Source: Clostridia bacterium (GTDB lineage Bacteria; Bacillota; Clostridia; Oscillospirales; Acutalibacteraceae). From it: a stretch of DNA of 64,000 nt. Shown here piece by piece: positions 28,401 to 35,462 of the stretch. The notes beneath the pieces were generated by a model. That model saw only the letters and a program-made list of their open reading frames with translations. It was not told the DNA's origin and did no database searches. The stretch's first letter is position 1, and each line of letters opens with the position of its first letter. The stretch covers positions 62,001-126,000 of the forward strand of contig JAFZUV010000002.1 in NCBI GenBank assembly GCA_017618135.1. The letters are read 5' to 3'. A program made the translations under genes and the position numbers.

Positions 28401-28900
28401 ATGGGGCGCGTATAAAGATAATGGTGATAATAGGGAATATAAGTGTGAGAACGCTTAAAAGCGGAGCAGTTCTCGCGGCGGCTGTGGGAGAGGACACAAC
28501 CGCCGCGGCTGATATAACCGTTTTCTCTGCCGCGTATGAGGCGTACAGACATCTTTTGACAGAGGGCGCCGTAGTTATAATAACCGGTAAGGTAAGCGAG
28601 CGCGAGGATAGAAACACCGAAATAATATGTGAGAGTGTTGCTGCTGTGGACGAAACACTTTTAAATGAAGCGGCAACACCTAAGCAGCTTAAAATCCGTG
28701 TAAGTGGAATAAAAAGCCCTGATTTTTTAGCGGCTCAAAATATACTTCGCCGCTTTAGCGGAAATATTCAGGTGGTAGTTTTTTGTCGGGATACTGAAAA
28801 AAGATTTCTGGCACCTGAGAGACTGTTTGTACAGAATGATGAAAAAATGATAGCAGAGCTTAAGAACCTTTTGGGTGATAAAAATGTTAAAATGGAATGA
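25466..28900 (+). CDS. dnaE: DNA polymerase III subunit alpha (DnaE)
   Basis: This is a replicative DNA polymerase alpha subunit of the DnaE class, 1144 residues. Order of domains: PHP domain from the N-terminus (FAHLHLHTQYSLLDG), polymerase palm with GRGSGAG and the catalytic aspartates 396 and 398 of PDFDIDF, fingers with AMAKKKHDVM, helix-hairpin-helix with DGLGPNRRSM, and a C-terminal OB-fold. In Firmicutes that also have PolC, DnaE extends the RNA primer before handing over; PolC is not in this window. The GTG start at 25466 is 9 bases after AGGGAG. Confidence 0.97.
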   Translation: MSFAHLHLHTQYSLLDGCCRIESLLDRTQALGQTAVAITDHGVMYGAIEFYKAAKKRGIKPVIGCEVYVAPRKRTDKQKGPDSQYSHLVLLCENNRGYENLIKLVSLAFTEGFYSKPRVDKELLEAYHEGIIALSACLAGEIPQALLAGDYQRAKDTAIWYKSVFGENNFFLELQNHNLPEQARINPYLMKLSRETGIKTVATNDVHYIEKEDSFMHKVLLCVQTGSKINEKNALEFKTDEFYLKSEEEMRAAFPDCPEAIDNTGNIAERCNVAFEFGKIKLPYFDTGGEDHFEYFKRLCFDGLHRIYGENPGKQATERLNYELSVINDMGYVDYYLIVGDFVNYAKTHDISVGPGRGSGAGSLAAYCMGITGIDPLKYNLIFERFLNPERVSMPDFDIDFCYVKRQKVIDYVIQKYGEDHVAQIVTFGTLAARAAVRDVGRALDIPYAFCDRLAKLVPHKIGVTLKSAIEGSKDLKALYESDERAKQVLDMAMRVEGMPRHASTHAAGVVISDRPVSDYVPLSLNDNAVVTQYTMTALDELGLLKMDFLGLRNLTVISDCAFAVRAENPGFSVDKIPMDDVATLKMMGRGDTDGVFQFESDGMKNVLVRFGPAGIEDLIAIISLYRPGPMDSIPTYIHNRHHPEDVKYDTPLLEPILSVTYGCIVYQEQVMQIFRSLAGYSLGRADIVRRAMAKKKHDVMAREREAFIYGEKDANGNVLCEGAVNRGVPEKTAKKIFDEMSAFSSYAFNKSHAAAYAVLAYITAYLKCHHRKEYFAALLTSVLDSSDKVSLYTAECKNSKIDILPPSVNESREGFTATKEGIRFGLLAVKNLGRTLIEKLIAERETGGKYKDMYDFCSRNYGRELNRRALDGLIKSGALDGLGPNRRSMLFSVDKILSVIGEENRFSGKGQIGFFDESDKGVVEVAAVEEMPQSELLSLEKQSTGMYLSGHPMAEYASAAKRAGCTPVINIISGKVPDGARIKIMVIIGNISVRTLKSGAVLAAAVGEDTTAAADITVFSAAYEAYRHLLTEGAVVIITGKVSEREDRNTEIICESVAAVDETLLNEAATPKQLKIRVSGIKSPDFLAAQNILRRFSGNIQVVVFCRDTEKRFLAPERLFVQNDEKMIAELKNLLGDKNVKME

Positions 28901-28955
28901 TTTTGCTTGAATTTTTCTTAAGTGTGTTGTATATTTAGTGTCGGAGATGATTTAT

Positions 28956-29915
28956 ATGAAAACAATAGGAGTATTAACTTCCGGCGGCGACGCGCCGGGG
29001 ATGAATGCCGCTATTCGCGCGGTGGTGAGAACTGCAGTATCGCTCGGTATGAATGTTAAGGGGATTAAAAGCGGATACAGCGGTCTTATACACGATGAGG
29101 TAGTAGATCTTGACGCAAGATCCGTATCCGATATAATAAGCCGGGGCGGCACAATGCTTTATACCGCGAGAAGTAAGCGGTTTATGACAGAGGAGGGTGT
29201 ACTCGAGGCGGTAGACACCTGTAAGAAGCACTCAATAGAGGGTGTCGTCGTAATCGGAGGAGACGGTTCTTTCAGAGGCGCCAGAGATTTATCAAACCAC
29301 GGCATACCCTGCGTAGGTGTTCCGGGTACCATTGATAACGATATAGCTTCTACTGAGTACACTATCGGTTTTGATACCGCGATGAATACCGCCGTAGATA
29401 TGATTGATAAAATAAGAGATACGGCTCAGTCACATCATCGTTGCTCGGTAATCGAGGTTATGGGCAGGCATGCCGGATATATAGCTCTTCAGGTGGGTAT
29501 AGCTACGGGCGCTACCGGAATATTAGTGCCTGAAATTCCCGTGGACCTTGATATGCTCGTAAAGAAAATAGACAATGTGAAAAAAACAGGCAAAAAGCAT
29601 TTTATTATTGTTGTTGCAGAGGGCGTTGGCGGAGTTGAAAAAATTGCCCGGTATATTCAGGAAAATACCGGTATTGATTCGCGCGCCACAATACTCGGCC
29701 ATGTTCAACGCGGCGGCAGTCCCACGGTGCGGGACAGGGTACGAGCGACCCAGATGGGTAACGCGGCGGTTCATCTGCTTTATAAGGGCATCGGAAACAG
29801 AGTTGTGGCTTATAAGCGCGGTGAAATAGTTGATTTTGATATTTTTGAGGCGCTTAATATGACCAAGACATTTGATGCTGGAATGATTGATGTCGCACAC
29901 GAAACGGCTATATAA
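28956..29915 (+). CDS. pfkA: ATP-dependent 6-phosphofructokinase
   Basis: PfkA phosphorylates fructose 6-phosphate to fructose 1,6-bisphosphate. The 319-residue product matches the bacterial allosteric ATP-PFK: GVLTSGGDAPGMNAAIR at the start, GGDGSFRGA with the Gly that favours ATP over pyrophosphate, the catalytic GTIDNDI, and GHVQRGGSPTVRDR. The ATG at 28956, after GGAGATGA, gives the normal length; the frame extends six codons upstream. It closes the hprK operon and is followed by a strong terminator. Confidence 0.97.
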   Translation: MKTIGVLTSGGDAPGMNAAIRAVVRTAVSLGMNVKGIKSGYSGLIHDEVVDLDARSVSDIISRGGTMLYTARSKRFMTEEGVLEAVDTCKKHSIEGVVVIGGDGSFRGARDLSNHGIPCVGVPGTIDNDIASTEYTIGFDTAMNTAVDMIDKIRDTAQSHHRCSVIEVMGRHAGYIALQVGIATGATGILVPEIPVDLDMLVKKIDNVKKTGKKHFIIVVAEGVGGVEKIARYIQENTGIDSRATILGHVQRGGSPTVRDRVRATQMGNAAVHLLYKGIGNRVVAYKRGEIVDFDIFEALNMTKTFDAGMIDVAHETAI

Positions 29916-29940
29916 TACATTTTATCAAACAAAAGAAGAA

Positions 29941-29972
29941 AACCGGCGAGGTATTCCTCGCCGGTTTGTTTT
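29941..29972. terminator. Bidirectional intrinsic terminator after pfkA
   Basis: An 11-bp GC-rich stem (29941-29951 with 29956-29966) closes a TATT loop and is followed by TGTTTTTT on the plus strand. An A-rich flank (29931-29942) gives a T-rich run on the minus strand, so it can also end the uracil-permease transcript, whose stop codon is at 29988. Confidence 0.9.
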
Positions 29973-29987
29973 TTGCTAAGATATTTA

Positions 29988-31358
29988 TTATTCAGCTGTA
30001 TTAGTTTCTACAACCTCAACTCTTTCATCCTTTTTGCCTGAAACAATGAGATTTACGATGATGCCGAGGATGAGTGCGCAGGCAACCTCTGTAAGTGTAA
30101 CCTTGCCGAAAGTAAGAGTAAATCCGCCTATGCCCGCTATAAGAATGACAGCTGCAACGAAAAGGTTTTTATTCTCGTTGAGGTCAACCGGCTGAAGCAT
30201 CTTAAGACCGGATACCGCGATAAATCCGTAGAGGGTCATGCAAACGCCGCCCATTACACAGTTGGGTATAGTAGAAAGGAAGGTTACGAACGGTCCGAAG
30301 AAAGAGATTACCACAGCCATAATTGCGGTTGTAAGTATTGTAACGATTGAAGCGTTACCGGTTATGGCGACACAGCCTACCGACTCGCCGTAAGTTGTGT
30401 TCGGACAACCGCCGAAGAAAGCGCCTGCCATTGAACCTATGCCGTCACCGAGAAGTGTTCTGTGGAGGCCGGGCTCTTCGAGGAGATCGCTCTCTATTAC
30501 TGTTGAGAGGTTCTTGTGGTCCGCAATGTGCTCAGCGAATACAACGAATGCAACCGGTACATAAGCTACCGCTACGGTTGCTATGTATTTTCCGGTAATT
30601 GCTTTGATTCCGTCAAGTGCTGTTATAAATGTGAAATCAGGGATAGCAAACCATTTCATATTCTCAAATACGCTGAAGTCGATTATCTTAAGTGAATCAT
30701 TGCCGGTGTTGATACCGATTATCGTAATTATTGCCGCTACCGCGTAGCCTGCAAGAATACCTATGATAAAGGGTATGAGCTTGAGCATTTTCTTACCGTA
30801 AACCGAGCAGATGATAACTGTAATAAGAGTTACGATACCGCAGATTATGCAAAGATAAGGATTTGCTACCGAAGCACCTTCTTTATCGAGAACTTTTCCA
30901 AGTGAAAGGTCGCCTATTGCATTGCCTGCAAGGGATAAACCGATTATTGCAACTGTAGGTCCTATAACAACCGCAGGCATGAGCTTGTTTATCCATTTAA
31001 CGCCGGCGATTTTAACGATCAGTGCAATAACCACATAAACGAGGCCCGCAAAGATAGCGCCGAGGATAATACCGGCGTATCCGGCTTCCGCGCTCGCGGC
31101 GCCTGCGAAGGCTGCAAACATAGAGCCTAAAAACGCAAAGGATGAGCCTAAGAACACGGGGCTTTTGAATTTGGTGAACAGAAGGTACACAAGAGTACCT
31201 ACGCCGGCGCCGAACAGAGCCGCCGATTGCGACATACCGTTTCCTACGATAGCAGGTACGGCGATTGTTGCCGCGAGGATCGCCAGAAGCTGCTGGAAGG
31301 CAAAAATAAGTAATTGCCCGAACTTCGGCTTGTCTTGAACATTGTAAGCGAGTTTCAT
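29988..31358 (-). CDS. pyrP: Uracil/xanthine permease (NCS2 family, UraA/PyrP)
   Basis: A 456-residue polytopic transporter of the nucleobase-cation symporter 2 family with about 14 hydrophobic segments. The N-terminus with PKFGQLLIFAFQQLLAI and the substrate-site segments GDGIGSMAGAFFGG and PNTTYGESVG match uracil permeases. Position directly downstream of pyrR, behind a PyrR attenuator, supports uracil as the substrate. Its own ribosome-binding site AAAGGAG is strong; the 66-base gap after pyrR has no second attenuator that I can see. Confidence 0.93.
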   Translation of the reverse strand: MKLAYNVQDKPKFGQLLIFAFQQLLAILAATIAVPAIVGNGMSQSAALFGAGVGTLVYLLFTKFKSPVFLGSSFAFLGSMFAAFAGAASAEAGYAGIILGAIFAGLVYVVIALIVKIAGVKWINKLMPAVVIGPTVAIIGLSLAGNAIGDLSLGKVLDKEGASVANPYLCIICGIVTLITVIICSVYGKKMLKLIPFIIGILAGYAVAAIITIIGINTGNDSLKIIDFSVFENMKWFAIPDFTFITALDGIKAITGKYIATVAVAYVPVAFVVFAEHIADHKNLSTVIESDLLEEPGLHRTLLGDGIGSMAGAFFGGCPNTTYGESVGCVAITGNASIVTILTTAIMAVVISFFGPFVTFLSTIPNCVMGGVCMTLYGFIAVSGLKMLQPVDLNENKNLFVAAVILIAGIGGFTLTFGKVTLTEVACALILGIIVNLIVSGKKDERVEVVETNTAE

Positions 31359-31424
31359 ATTTTTTTCTCCTTTATATTCCGCACACTCGGTACGGTTTAA
31401 TATATTAAATCAGGTTTCCCTGCT

Positions 31425-31961
31425 TTAACCGTATAATTCTACCGCCGTTATATCGTCTATAGGCGGTATTTTTACCGATATCCGTTCGGATTTTGATGTT
31501 GGTACATTTTTGCCCACGAAATCGCCTCTGATGGGAAGCTCTCTATGCCCTCTATCAATCAGTATCGCAAGCCTGATTGCGGCGGCGCGACCGACTTTCA
31601 TTATGGCCTCCATAGCCGCCCTTGCTGTACGACCGGTGTAGAGCACATCGTCTACTAAAATCACCGTTTTACCCGTTACATCAAAGCCCAGCTCGGTATC
31701 TCCGAGAACAGGTTCGGCAGATATGTGCTTCAAATCATCTCTGTAAAATGTGATATCTACTGTACCGGTAGGAACGCTTTTGCCCTCAATTTCAGCAATG
31801 TTTTCGGATATTATTTTTGCCAGAGGTACTCCGCGCCGCTTGATACCTACTATACAAAGACTGTCAGTGCCGTGGTTTTTTTCAACAATTTCATGAGATA
31901 TTCTTTTAAGAACACGGTAAATCGCCGCTTCATCCATAAGCATTGCCTTGAATTCCGACAT
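31425..31961 (-). CDS. pyrR: Pyrimidine operon regulator/uracil phosphoribosyltransferase PyrR
   Basis: PyrR binds pyr-leader RNA when UMP is plentiful and causes early termination; it also has weak uracil phosphoribosyltransferase activity. The 178-residue product has the VDITFYRDDL segment and the PRPP-binding VILVDDVLYTGRTAR. It is the first gene of a pyrR-pyrP pair and is preceded by its own target: binding hairpin (32070-32101) and terminator (31985-32021). The biosynthetic pyr genes are not in this window except pyrG at 49908, which has no such leader. Confidence 0.96.
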   Translation of the reverse strand: MSEFKAMLMDEAAIYRVLKRISHEIVEKNHGTDSLCIVGIKRRGVPLAKIISENIAEIEGKSVPTGTVDITFYRDDLKHISAEPVLGDTELGFDVTGKTVILVDDVLYTGRTARAAMEAIMKVGRAAAIRLAILIDRGHRELPIRGDFVGKNVPTSKSERISVKIPPIDDITAVELYG

Positions 31962-31984
31962 AACGAACGCGCCTCTCTAAAAGG

Positions 31985-32021
31985 AAATTTAAAACGCCGC
32001 CGCGCATCAAAGCGCGGCGGC
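31985..32021 (-). terminator. PyrR-controlled attenuator terminator
   Basis: On the minus strand a perfect 10-bp all-GC stem (32012-32021 with 31996-32005) closes a six-base loop and is followed by GTTTTAAATTT. It lies in the pyrR leader between the PyrR-binding hairpin and the pyrR start codon, the normal position of the terminator in pyr attenuation. Confidence 0.88.
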
Positions 32022-32069
32022 ATAAAAATACACTACAACACATATATAATATATATGTCAACTGTAACA

Positions 32070-32101
32070 CCTTTCCGGTCTCTCTGTACCGCGCTTAAAG
32101 G
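32070..32101 (-). promoter_or_regulatory. PyrR-binding anti-antiterminator hairpin
   Basis: The minus-strand leader has CCTTT (32101-32097) pairing with AAAGG (32074-32070) around an upper hairpin GGT/ACC with CAGAGA in its loop. This is the CNGNGA loop consensus recognised by PyrR, here with an A-G mismatch closing the loop. Binding would favour the downstream terminator. The known PyrR mechanism plus position directly upstream of pyrR make the call secure. Confidence 0.82.
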
Positions 32102-32120
32102 AAGTTTTTAACCATATGAT

Positions 32121-32149
32121 ATATTACCATAGTTTATGCCGTTTGTAAA
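32121..32149 (-). promoter_or_regulatory. pyrR promoter
   Basis: Minus-strand -35 TTTACA (32149-32144) and -10 TAATAT (32126-32121) are separated by 17 bases. Transcription would begin near 32114, just before the PyrR-binding hairpin. Confidence 0.75.
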
Positions 32150-32212
32150 GGCTTTTTTTAACGGTATTTTTATCATTTTTTTTACTGAAACTACTATAAT
32201 ATATGTATAATA

Positions 32213-32300
32213 TGCCAATTTCGTAACTTTGCACAACTAAATTGGCAAAAACTGTCAATAACCCTTTTAAAACAAATGGTTACATTTTTGTAACTATTTT
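32213..32300. repeat. Two inverted repeats in the pyrR / YabE-like intergenic region
   Basis: The first is a perfect 9-bp repeat, TGCCAATTT at 32213-32221 and its complement at 32239-32247, with a 17-base loop. The second, centred at 32286-32287, has GTTACA/TGTAAC arms that extend to about 11 pairs with one G-T pair (32274-32299). They lie in an AT-rich gap between divergent promoters; a TATAAT-like run at 32195-32210 precedes the first. They could be operators or part of a small transcript. Nothing else recognisable lies between 32150 and 32353. Confidence 0.6.
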
Positions 32301-32353
32301 AAATGGCGTGAGTTTTTGTGCAATGTGCATAAAAATCAGGGCTTTTAGCTGTC

Positions 32354-32382
32354 TTGACATTATAAAAAAGGATGAATATAAT
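32354..32382 (+). promoter_or_regulatory. Consensus sigma-A promoter of the YabE-like gene
   Basis: TTGACA at 32354-32359 and TATAAT at 32377-32382 match the consensus exactly with 17-base spacing. The expected start is about 32389, giving a short leader with GGAGA before the ATG at 32422. Confidence 0.88.
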
Positions 32383-32421
32383 GTTGCACGCATGGAGATA
32401 CCATGAAAAAGGAGACATTGA

Positions 32422-33495
32422 ATGTTGAAATTTTCCAGGGATACATTTAAATATCTTTTTGATTTTGTAAAGCCAAGGGCATTGTTTTGTCTGGCGCTAT
32501 CAGCGGCGCTTGTACTCTCTGCTTTTATGTTTTTCGGGCAGGTAAACACCTTCGAAATAAACTACGGTTCAAATACTAAGGTTGTTCGCAGTCTTTCCGC
32601 AAGCGTGAATAATGCTATAAGATGTGCCGGTATTAACACGGATGATTATAAGATAGAGAGTACCGATAGTATTGGCGGTAAAACGGTTATATCGCTTCTT
32701 AAAACTTTTCCGGTGTACATCACTTCGGGAGATAAGACTCACAAGATTACAGCGATAGAAAACGATACGGTTCAAAAGGTGCTTTCGTATGCCGGATTTG
32801 TTGTTGATGAATACGATATGATTGAGCCTGCGCTCGACTGTGTGGTTTCAAAGGACACATATATAGACTATGTAAATGTTGATTATGTTAGCGGAAGCTA
32901 TACCCAGGCCGTGCCGCATTCAATAGATACGGTCTACTCTGATAACCTTGAGGAGGGCAAGCAGATTACTTCGCCGGGTAAAGACGGATTAGAGCAAATA
33001 ATATATACTCAAAAAATCGTAAACGGTGAAGTGGTTGACACCTCGGTTGATAACAGAATAACGCTTTTGGCGGTGCAGAATTCCATAAAAACATTGGGTA
33101 CTCGCCGAGTTGCGGTTAAGACAAGTGCCGAAGTAAGCTCTGTATCACAGCTTACGCCGGATATACCAATTGAGCTTGATGAAGCGGGAAATCCCGTGAA
33201 CTATACGAAGCATGTAACCGTTCAGGCAACCGCCTACACCTATACCGGGCATAACTGCGCTACCGGCGTATCTCCGAAACCCGGATATATTGCGGTAAAT
33301 CCGAGAGTCATACCGTACGGAACAAGGATGTATATAAAAACGAGCGACGGTAAGTATGTTTACGGTTACGCCGTAGCGGCGGACACAGGCGGATTTATAA
33401 AGAAGCGCCCTACAAACGTGGATTTATTTTTCCCGACGGCGGCGTCCACCAAAAATTTCGGACGAAGAAATGTTGAAATATATATTTTAGGATAA
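32422..33495 (+). CDS. YabE-like cell-wall protein: DUF348, G5 and 3D domains
   Basis: The 357-residue protein resembles Bacillus YabE and related resuscitation-promoting-factor-like proteins. After a membrane anchor or uncleaved signal (about 19-40) come DUF348-like segments (about 45-150), a G5 domain (about 160-235) and the C-terminal 3D domain (about 265-355) named for its three aspartates, visible in AADTGGFIK and NVDLFFP. The 3D domain has a double-psi barrel like that of MltA lytic transglycosylases, so cleavage of peptidoglycan outside the cell is the likely role. It is a single-gene unit between its own promoter and a terminator. Confidence 0.9.
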   Translation: MLKFSRDTFKYLFDFVKPRALFCLALSAALVLSAFMFFGQVNTFEINYGSNTKVVRSLSASVNNAIRCAGINTDDYKIESTDSIGGKTVISLLKTFPVYITSGDKTHKITAIENDTVQKVLSYAGFVVDEYDMIEPALDCVVSKDTYIDYVNVDYVSGSYTQAVPHSIDTVYSDNLEEGKQITSPGKDGLEQIIYTQKIVNGEVVDTSVDNRITLLAVQNSIKTLGTRRVAVKTSAEVSSVSQLTPDIPIELDEAGNPVNYTKHVTVQATAYTYTGHNCATGVSPKPGYIAVNPRVIPYGTRMYIKTSDGKYVYGYAVAADTGGFIKKRPTNVDLFFPTAASTKNFGRRNVEIYILG

Positions 33496-33501
33496 AAAAA
33501 G

Positions 33502-33537
33502 ACCTCTCGCAGTCAACTAACTGTGAGAGGTTTTTTA
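33502..33537. terminator. Bidirectional intrinsic terminator
   Basis: A 12-bp stem (33502-33513 with 33520-33531, one G-T pair) closes a six-base loop and is followed by TTTTTT on the plus strand; the minus strand gets GGTCTTTTTTTATCC. It separates the YabE-like gene (+) from the convergent trpB2-type gene (-). Confidence 0.9.
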
Positions 33538-33542
33538 AGATA

Positions 33543-34916
33543 TCAGTCCATGTTTGGAAGCTTTGCTCTGGCAACAGCCAGGTCTTCATCTGTGGGAATG
33601 GTATCGCTCATTTCTCCGTCGTGGAACTTTTCATAAGCTACCATATCAAAGTAACCTGTACCGGTAAGACCGAATACAATGGTTTTTTCTTCGCCTGTCG
33701 CTTTGCACTTAAGCGCTTCGTCTATCGCCACGCGAATAGCGTGAGAGCTTTCGGGGGCCGGGAGGATGCCCTCAACGCGAGCGAAGTATTCAGCCGCTTC
33801 AAAAACATCTGTTTGTTTAACGCTCACTGCTTCCATAAGCTTTTGGTCATACAGCTCGGAGAGCGTGCTACTCATACCGTGATAGCGTAGGCCGCCGGCG
33901 TGATTGGCGGAAGGTATGAAGTCGGAACCCAATGTATACATTTTAGCGAGGGGGCATACCATACCGGTATCACAGAAATCGTAAGCATAAATGCCTCGGG
34001 TAAAGCTCGGGCAGGAGGCCGGCTCAACGGCAATTATGCGGTAATCTGCCTCGCCGCGCAGTTTTTCGCCCATAAACGGAGCTATAAGACCGCCCAAGTT
34101 GGAACCGCCCCCGGCACAACCGATTATCATATCCGGCTTTATGCCGTATTTATCGAGTGCGGTTTTGGTTTCAAGCCCTATGACCGATTGATGTAAAAGC
34201 ACCTGATTGAGTACGCTGCCTAACACATAGCGGTAGCCTTCGCTTCCTACCGCAACCTCAACCGCCTCGGAAATTGCACAACCGAGGCTTCCCGTAGTAC
34301 CGGGATGTTCAGCTAAAATCTTTTTGCCGATATTTGTGGTCTCGCTCGGGGAGGGTGTAACCGTAGCGCCGTAGGTGCGCATAACCTCACGCCTGAACGG
34401 CTTTTGTTCATAAGAACATTTTACCATAAACACTTTACAGTCAAGCCCGAAATACGAACAAGCCATTGAGAGCGCGGTACCCCACTGACCGGCGCCTGTT
34501 TCGGTGGTAACACCTTTAAGCCCCTGTTTTTTAGCGTAATAGGCCTGAGCTATTGCGGAATTGAGCTTGTGACTGCCGGAGGTATTGTTTCCTTCAAATT
34601 TGTAATAGATTTTAGCCGGTGTACCAAGCTTTTCTTCAAGGCAGTAAGCCCGTACAAGCGGTGACGGACGGTACATCTTGTAAAATCCTCTGATTTCTTC
34701 GGGTATTTCGATGTAAGGGGTGGTGTCGTCAAGCTCCTGCGCTACTAATTCGTCACAGAAAACGGCGCTGAGCTCTTCGGCTTTCATCGGCTCTTTTGTT
34801 CCGGGGTTTAAAAGCGGCGCCGGCTTCTTTTTCATATCGGCGCGCATATTGTACCAGCTTTTGGGCATCTCACTTTCCTGCAAATATATTTTATAAGGTA
34901 TTTTTTCATTTTTCAT
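33543..34916 (-). CDS. TrpB2-type tryptophan synthase beta chain-like protein
   Basis: The 457-residue PLP enzyme belongs to the longer TrpB2 branch of tryptophan synthase beta chains: extra N-terminal segment with ESEMPKSWYNM, the PLP lysine in NNTSGSHKLNSA, the ETGAGQWGTA substrate loop, and the GCAGGGSNLGG phosphate-binding loop. TrpB2 proteins make tryptophan from indole and serine, usually without TrpA. No other trp gene is near, so salvage of indole is more likely than de novo synthesis (inference). It stands alone behind a T-box whose specifier reads UGG, so expression should rise when tRNA-Trp is uncharged. Confidence 0.93.
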   Translation of the reverse strand: MKNEKIPYKIYLQESEMPKSWYNMRADMKKKPAPLLNPGTKEPMKAEELSAVFCDELVAQELDDTTPYIEIPEEIRGFYKMYRPSPLVRAYCLEEKLGTPAKIYYKFEGNNTSGSHKLNSAIAQAYYAKKQGLKGVTTETGAGQWGTALSMACSYFGLDCKVFMVKCSYEQKPFRREVMRTYGATVTPSPSETTNIGKKILAEHPGTTGSLGCAISEAVEVAVGSEGYRYVLGSVLNQVLLHQSVIGLETKTALDKYGIKPDMIIGCAGGGSNLGGLIAPFMGEKLRGEADYRIIAVEPASCPSFTRGIYAYDFCDTGMVCPLAKMYTLGSDFIPSANHAGGLRYHGMSSTLSELYDQKLMEAVSVKQTDVFEAAEYFARVEGILPAPESSHAIRVAIDEALKCKATGEEKTIVFGLTGTGYFDMVAYEKFHDGEMSDTIPTDEDLAVARAKLPNMD

Positions 34917-34983
34917 TATAATTCTCCTTTAATTTTGATTGGTATTTTTGTGTCGGATTTTTATTTTGTTTCTTTGGCATTAC

Positions 34984-35019
34984 GCCATCGCTTCACAAGT
35001 ATAAACATATGCCATCGCT
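34984..35019. repeat. Short direct repeat between T-box and trpB2-type gene
   Basis: GCCATCGCT occurs at 34984-34992 and again at 35011-35019. It lies downstream of the T-box terminator and upstream of the trpB2-type ribosome-binding site. No function is apparent. Confidence 0.5.
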
Positions 35020-35023
35020 CCTA

Positions 35024-35307
35024 TAAAAAACTAAAAAACAGTCTCATCCCCTGATAGGGACAAGACTGTAAACACACATCCTGCGGTACCACCCTGATTG
35101 ATGATAAAATCATCCGCTCTGCCGCGTACTCAATATACGCGCTGTACTTTAACGGGTACAAACCGTCAACTACTACTAAACCGTAAGGTTTTTCGGTTGC
35201 CCTCATAAGTCCATTCACCCGGTACCTTGCCGCAGCCTTTTCACCGCCGACCGCTCTCTTAAGACTTAAATACCAAGCTACTACTCTTAATCGCAGGTTT
35301 GCTTTAT
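35024..35307 (-). promoter_or_regulatory. T-box leader, tryptophan specifier (UGG)
   Basis: The minus strand carries the T-box sequence GGTGGTACCGCAG (within 35081-35094), the AGAGAGC element of the stem I distal part, and a strong terminator (7-bp outer stem 35038-35044 with 35063-35069, inner pairs, then TTTTTTAGTTTTTT). In stem I the strands UUGGUA and UACCGG pair above a specifier loop with the usual AGUA and GUGAA sides; the triplet after GUGAA is UGG (35213-35211), followed by A and CUUA that closes the lower stem. Uncharged tRNA-Trp should prevent termination and switch on the trpB2-type gene. Confidence 0.93.
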
Positions 35308-35313
35308 ATCGGC

Positions 35314-35342
35314 ATAATACACCCAAAAAATGCATATGTCAA
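35314..35342 (-). promoter_or_regulatory. Promoter of the T-box/trpB2-type transcript
   Basis: Minus-strand -35 TTGACA (35342-35337) and -10 TATTAT (35319-35314) with 17-base spacing. Start would be near 35307. Confidence 0.82.
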
Positions 35343-35393
35343 GCAAAATCTTTAAAAATTTTTATTTTTTTTTACGATAGCGGCACATAACTC

Positions 35394-35422
35394 TTGAAAA
35401 GTATCCGCAAATATATTATATT
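35394..35422 (+). promoter_or_regulatory. Promoter of the aspartate aminotransferase gene
   Basis: TTGAAA at 35394-35399 and TATATT at 35417-35422, 17 bases apart. It is divergent from the T-box promoter, with about 50 bases between the two -35 elements. Confidence 0.65.
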
Positions 35423-35462
35423 ATATGAGTTACACCCGTTATCAGTTAGGAGATTTTTTAAA

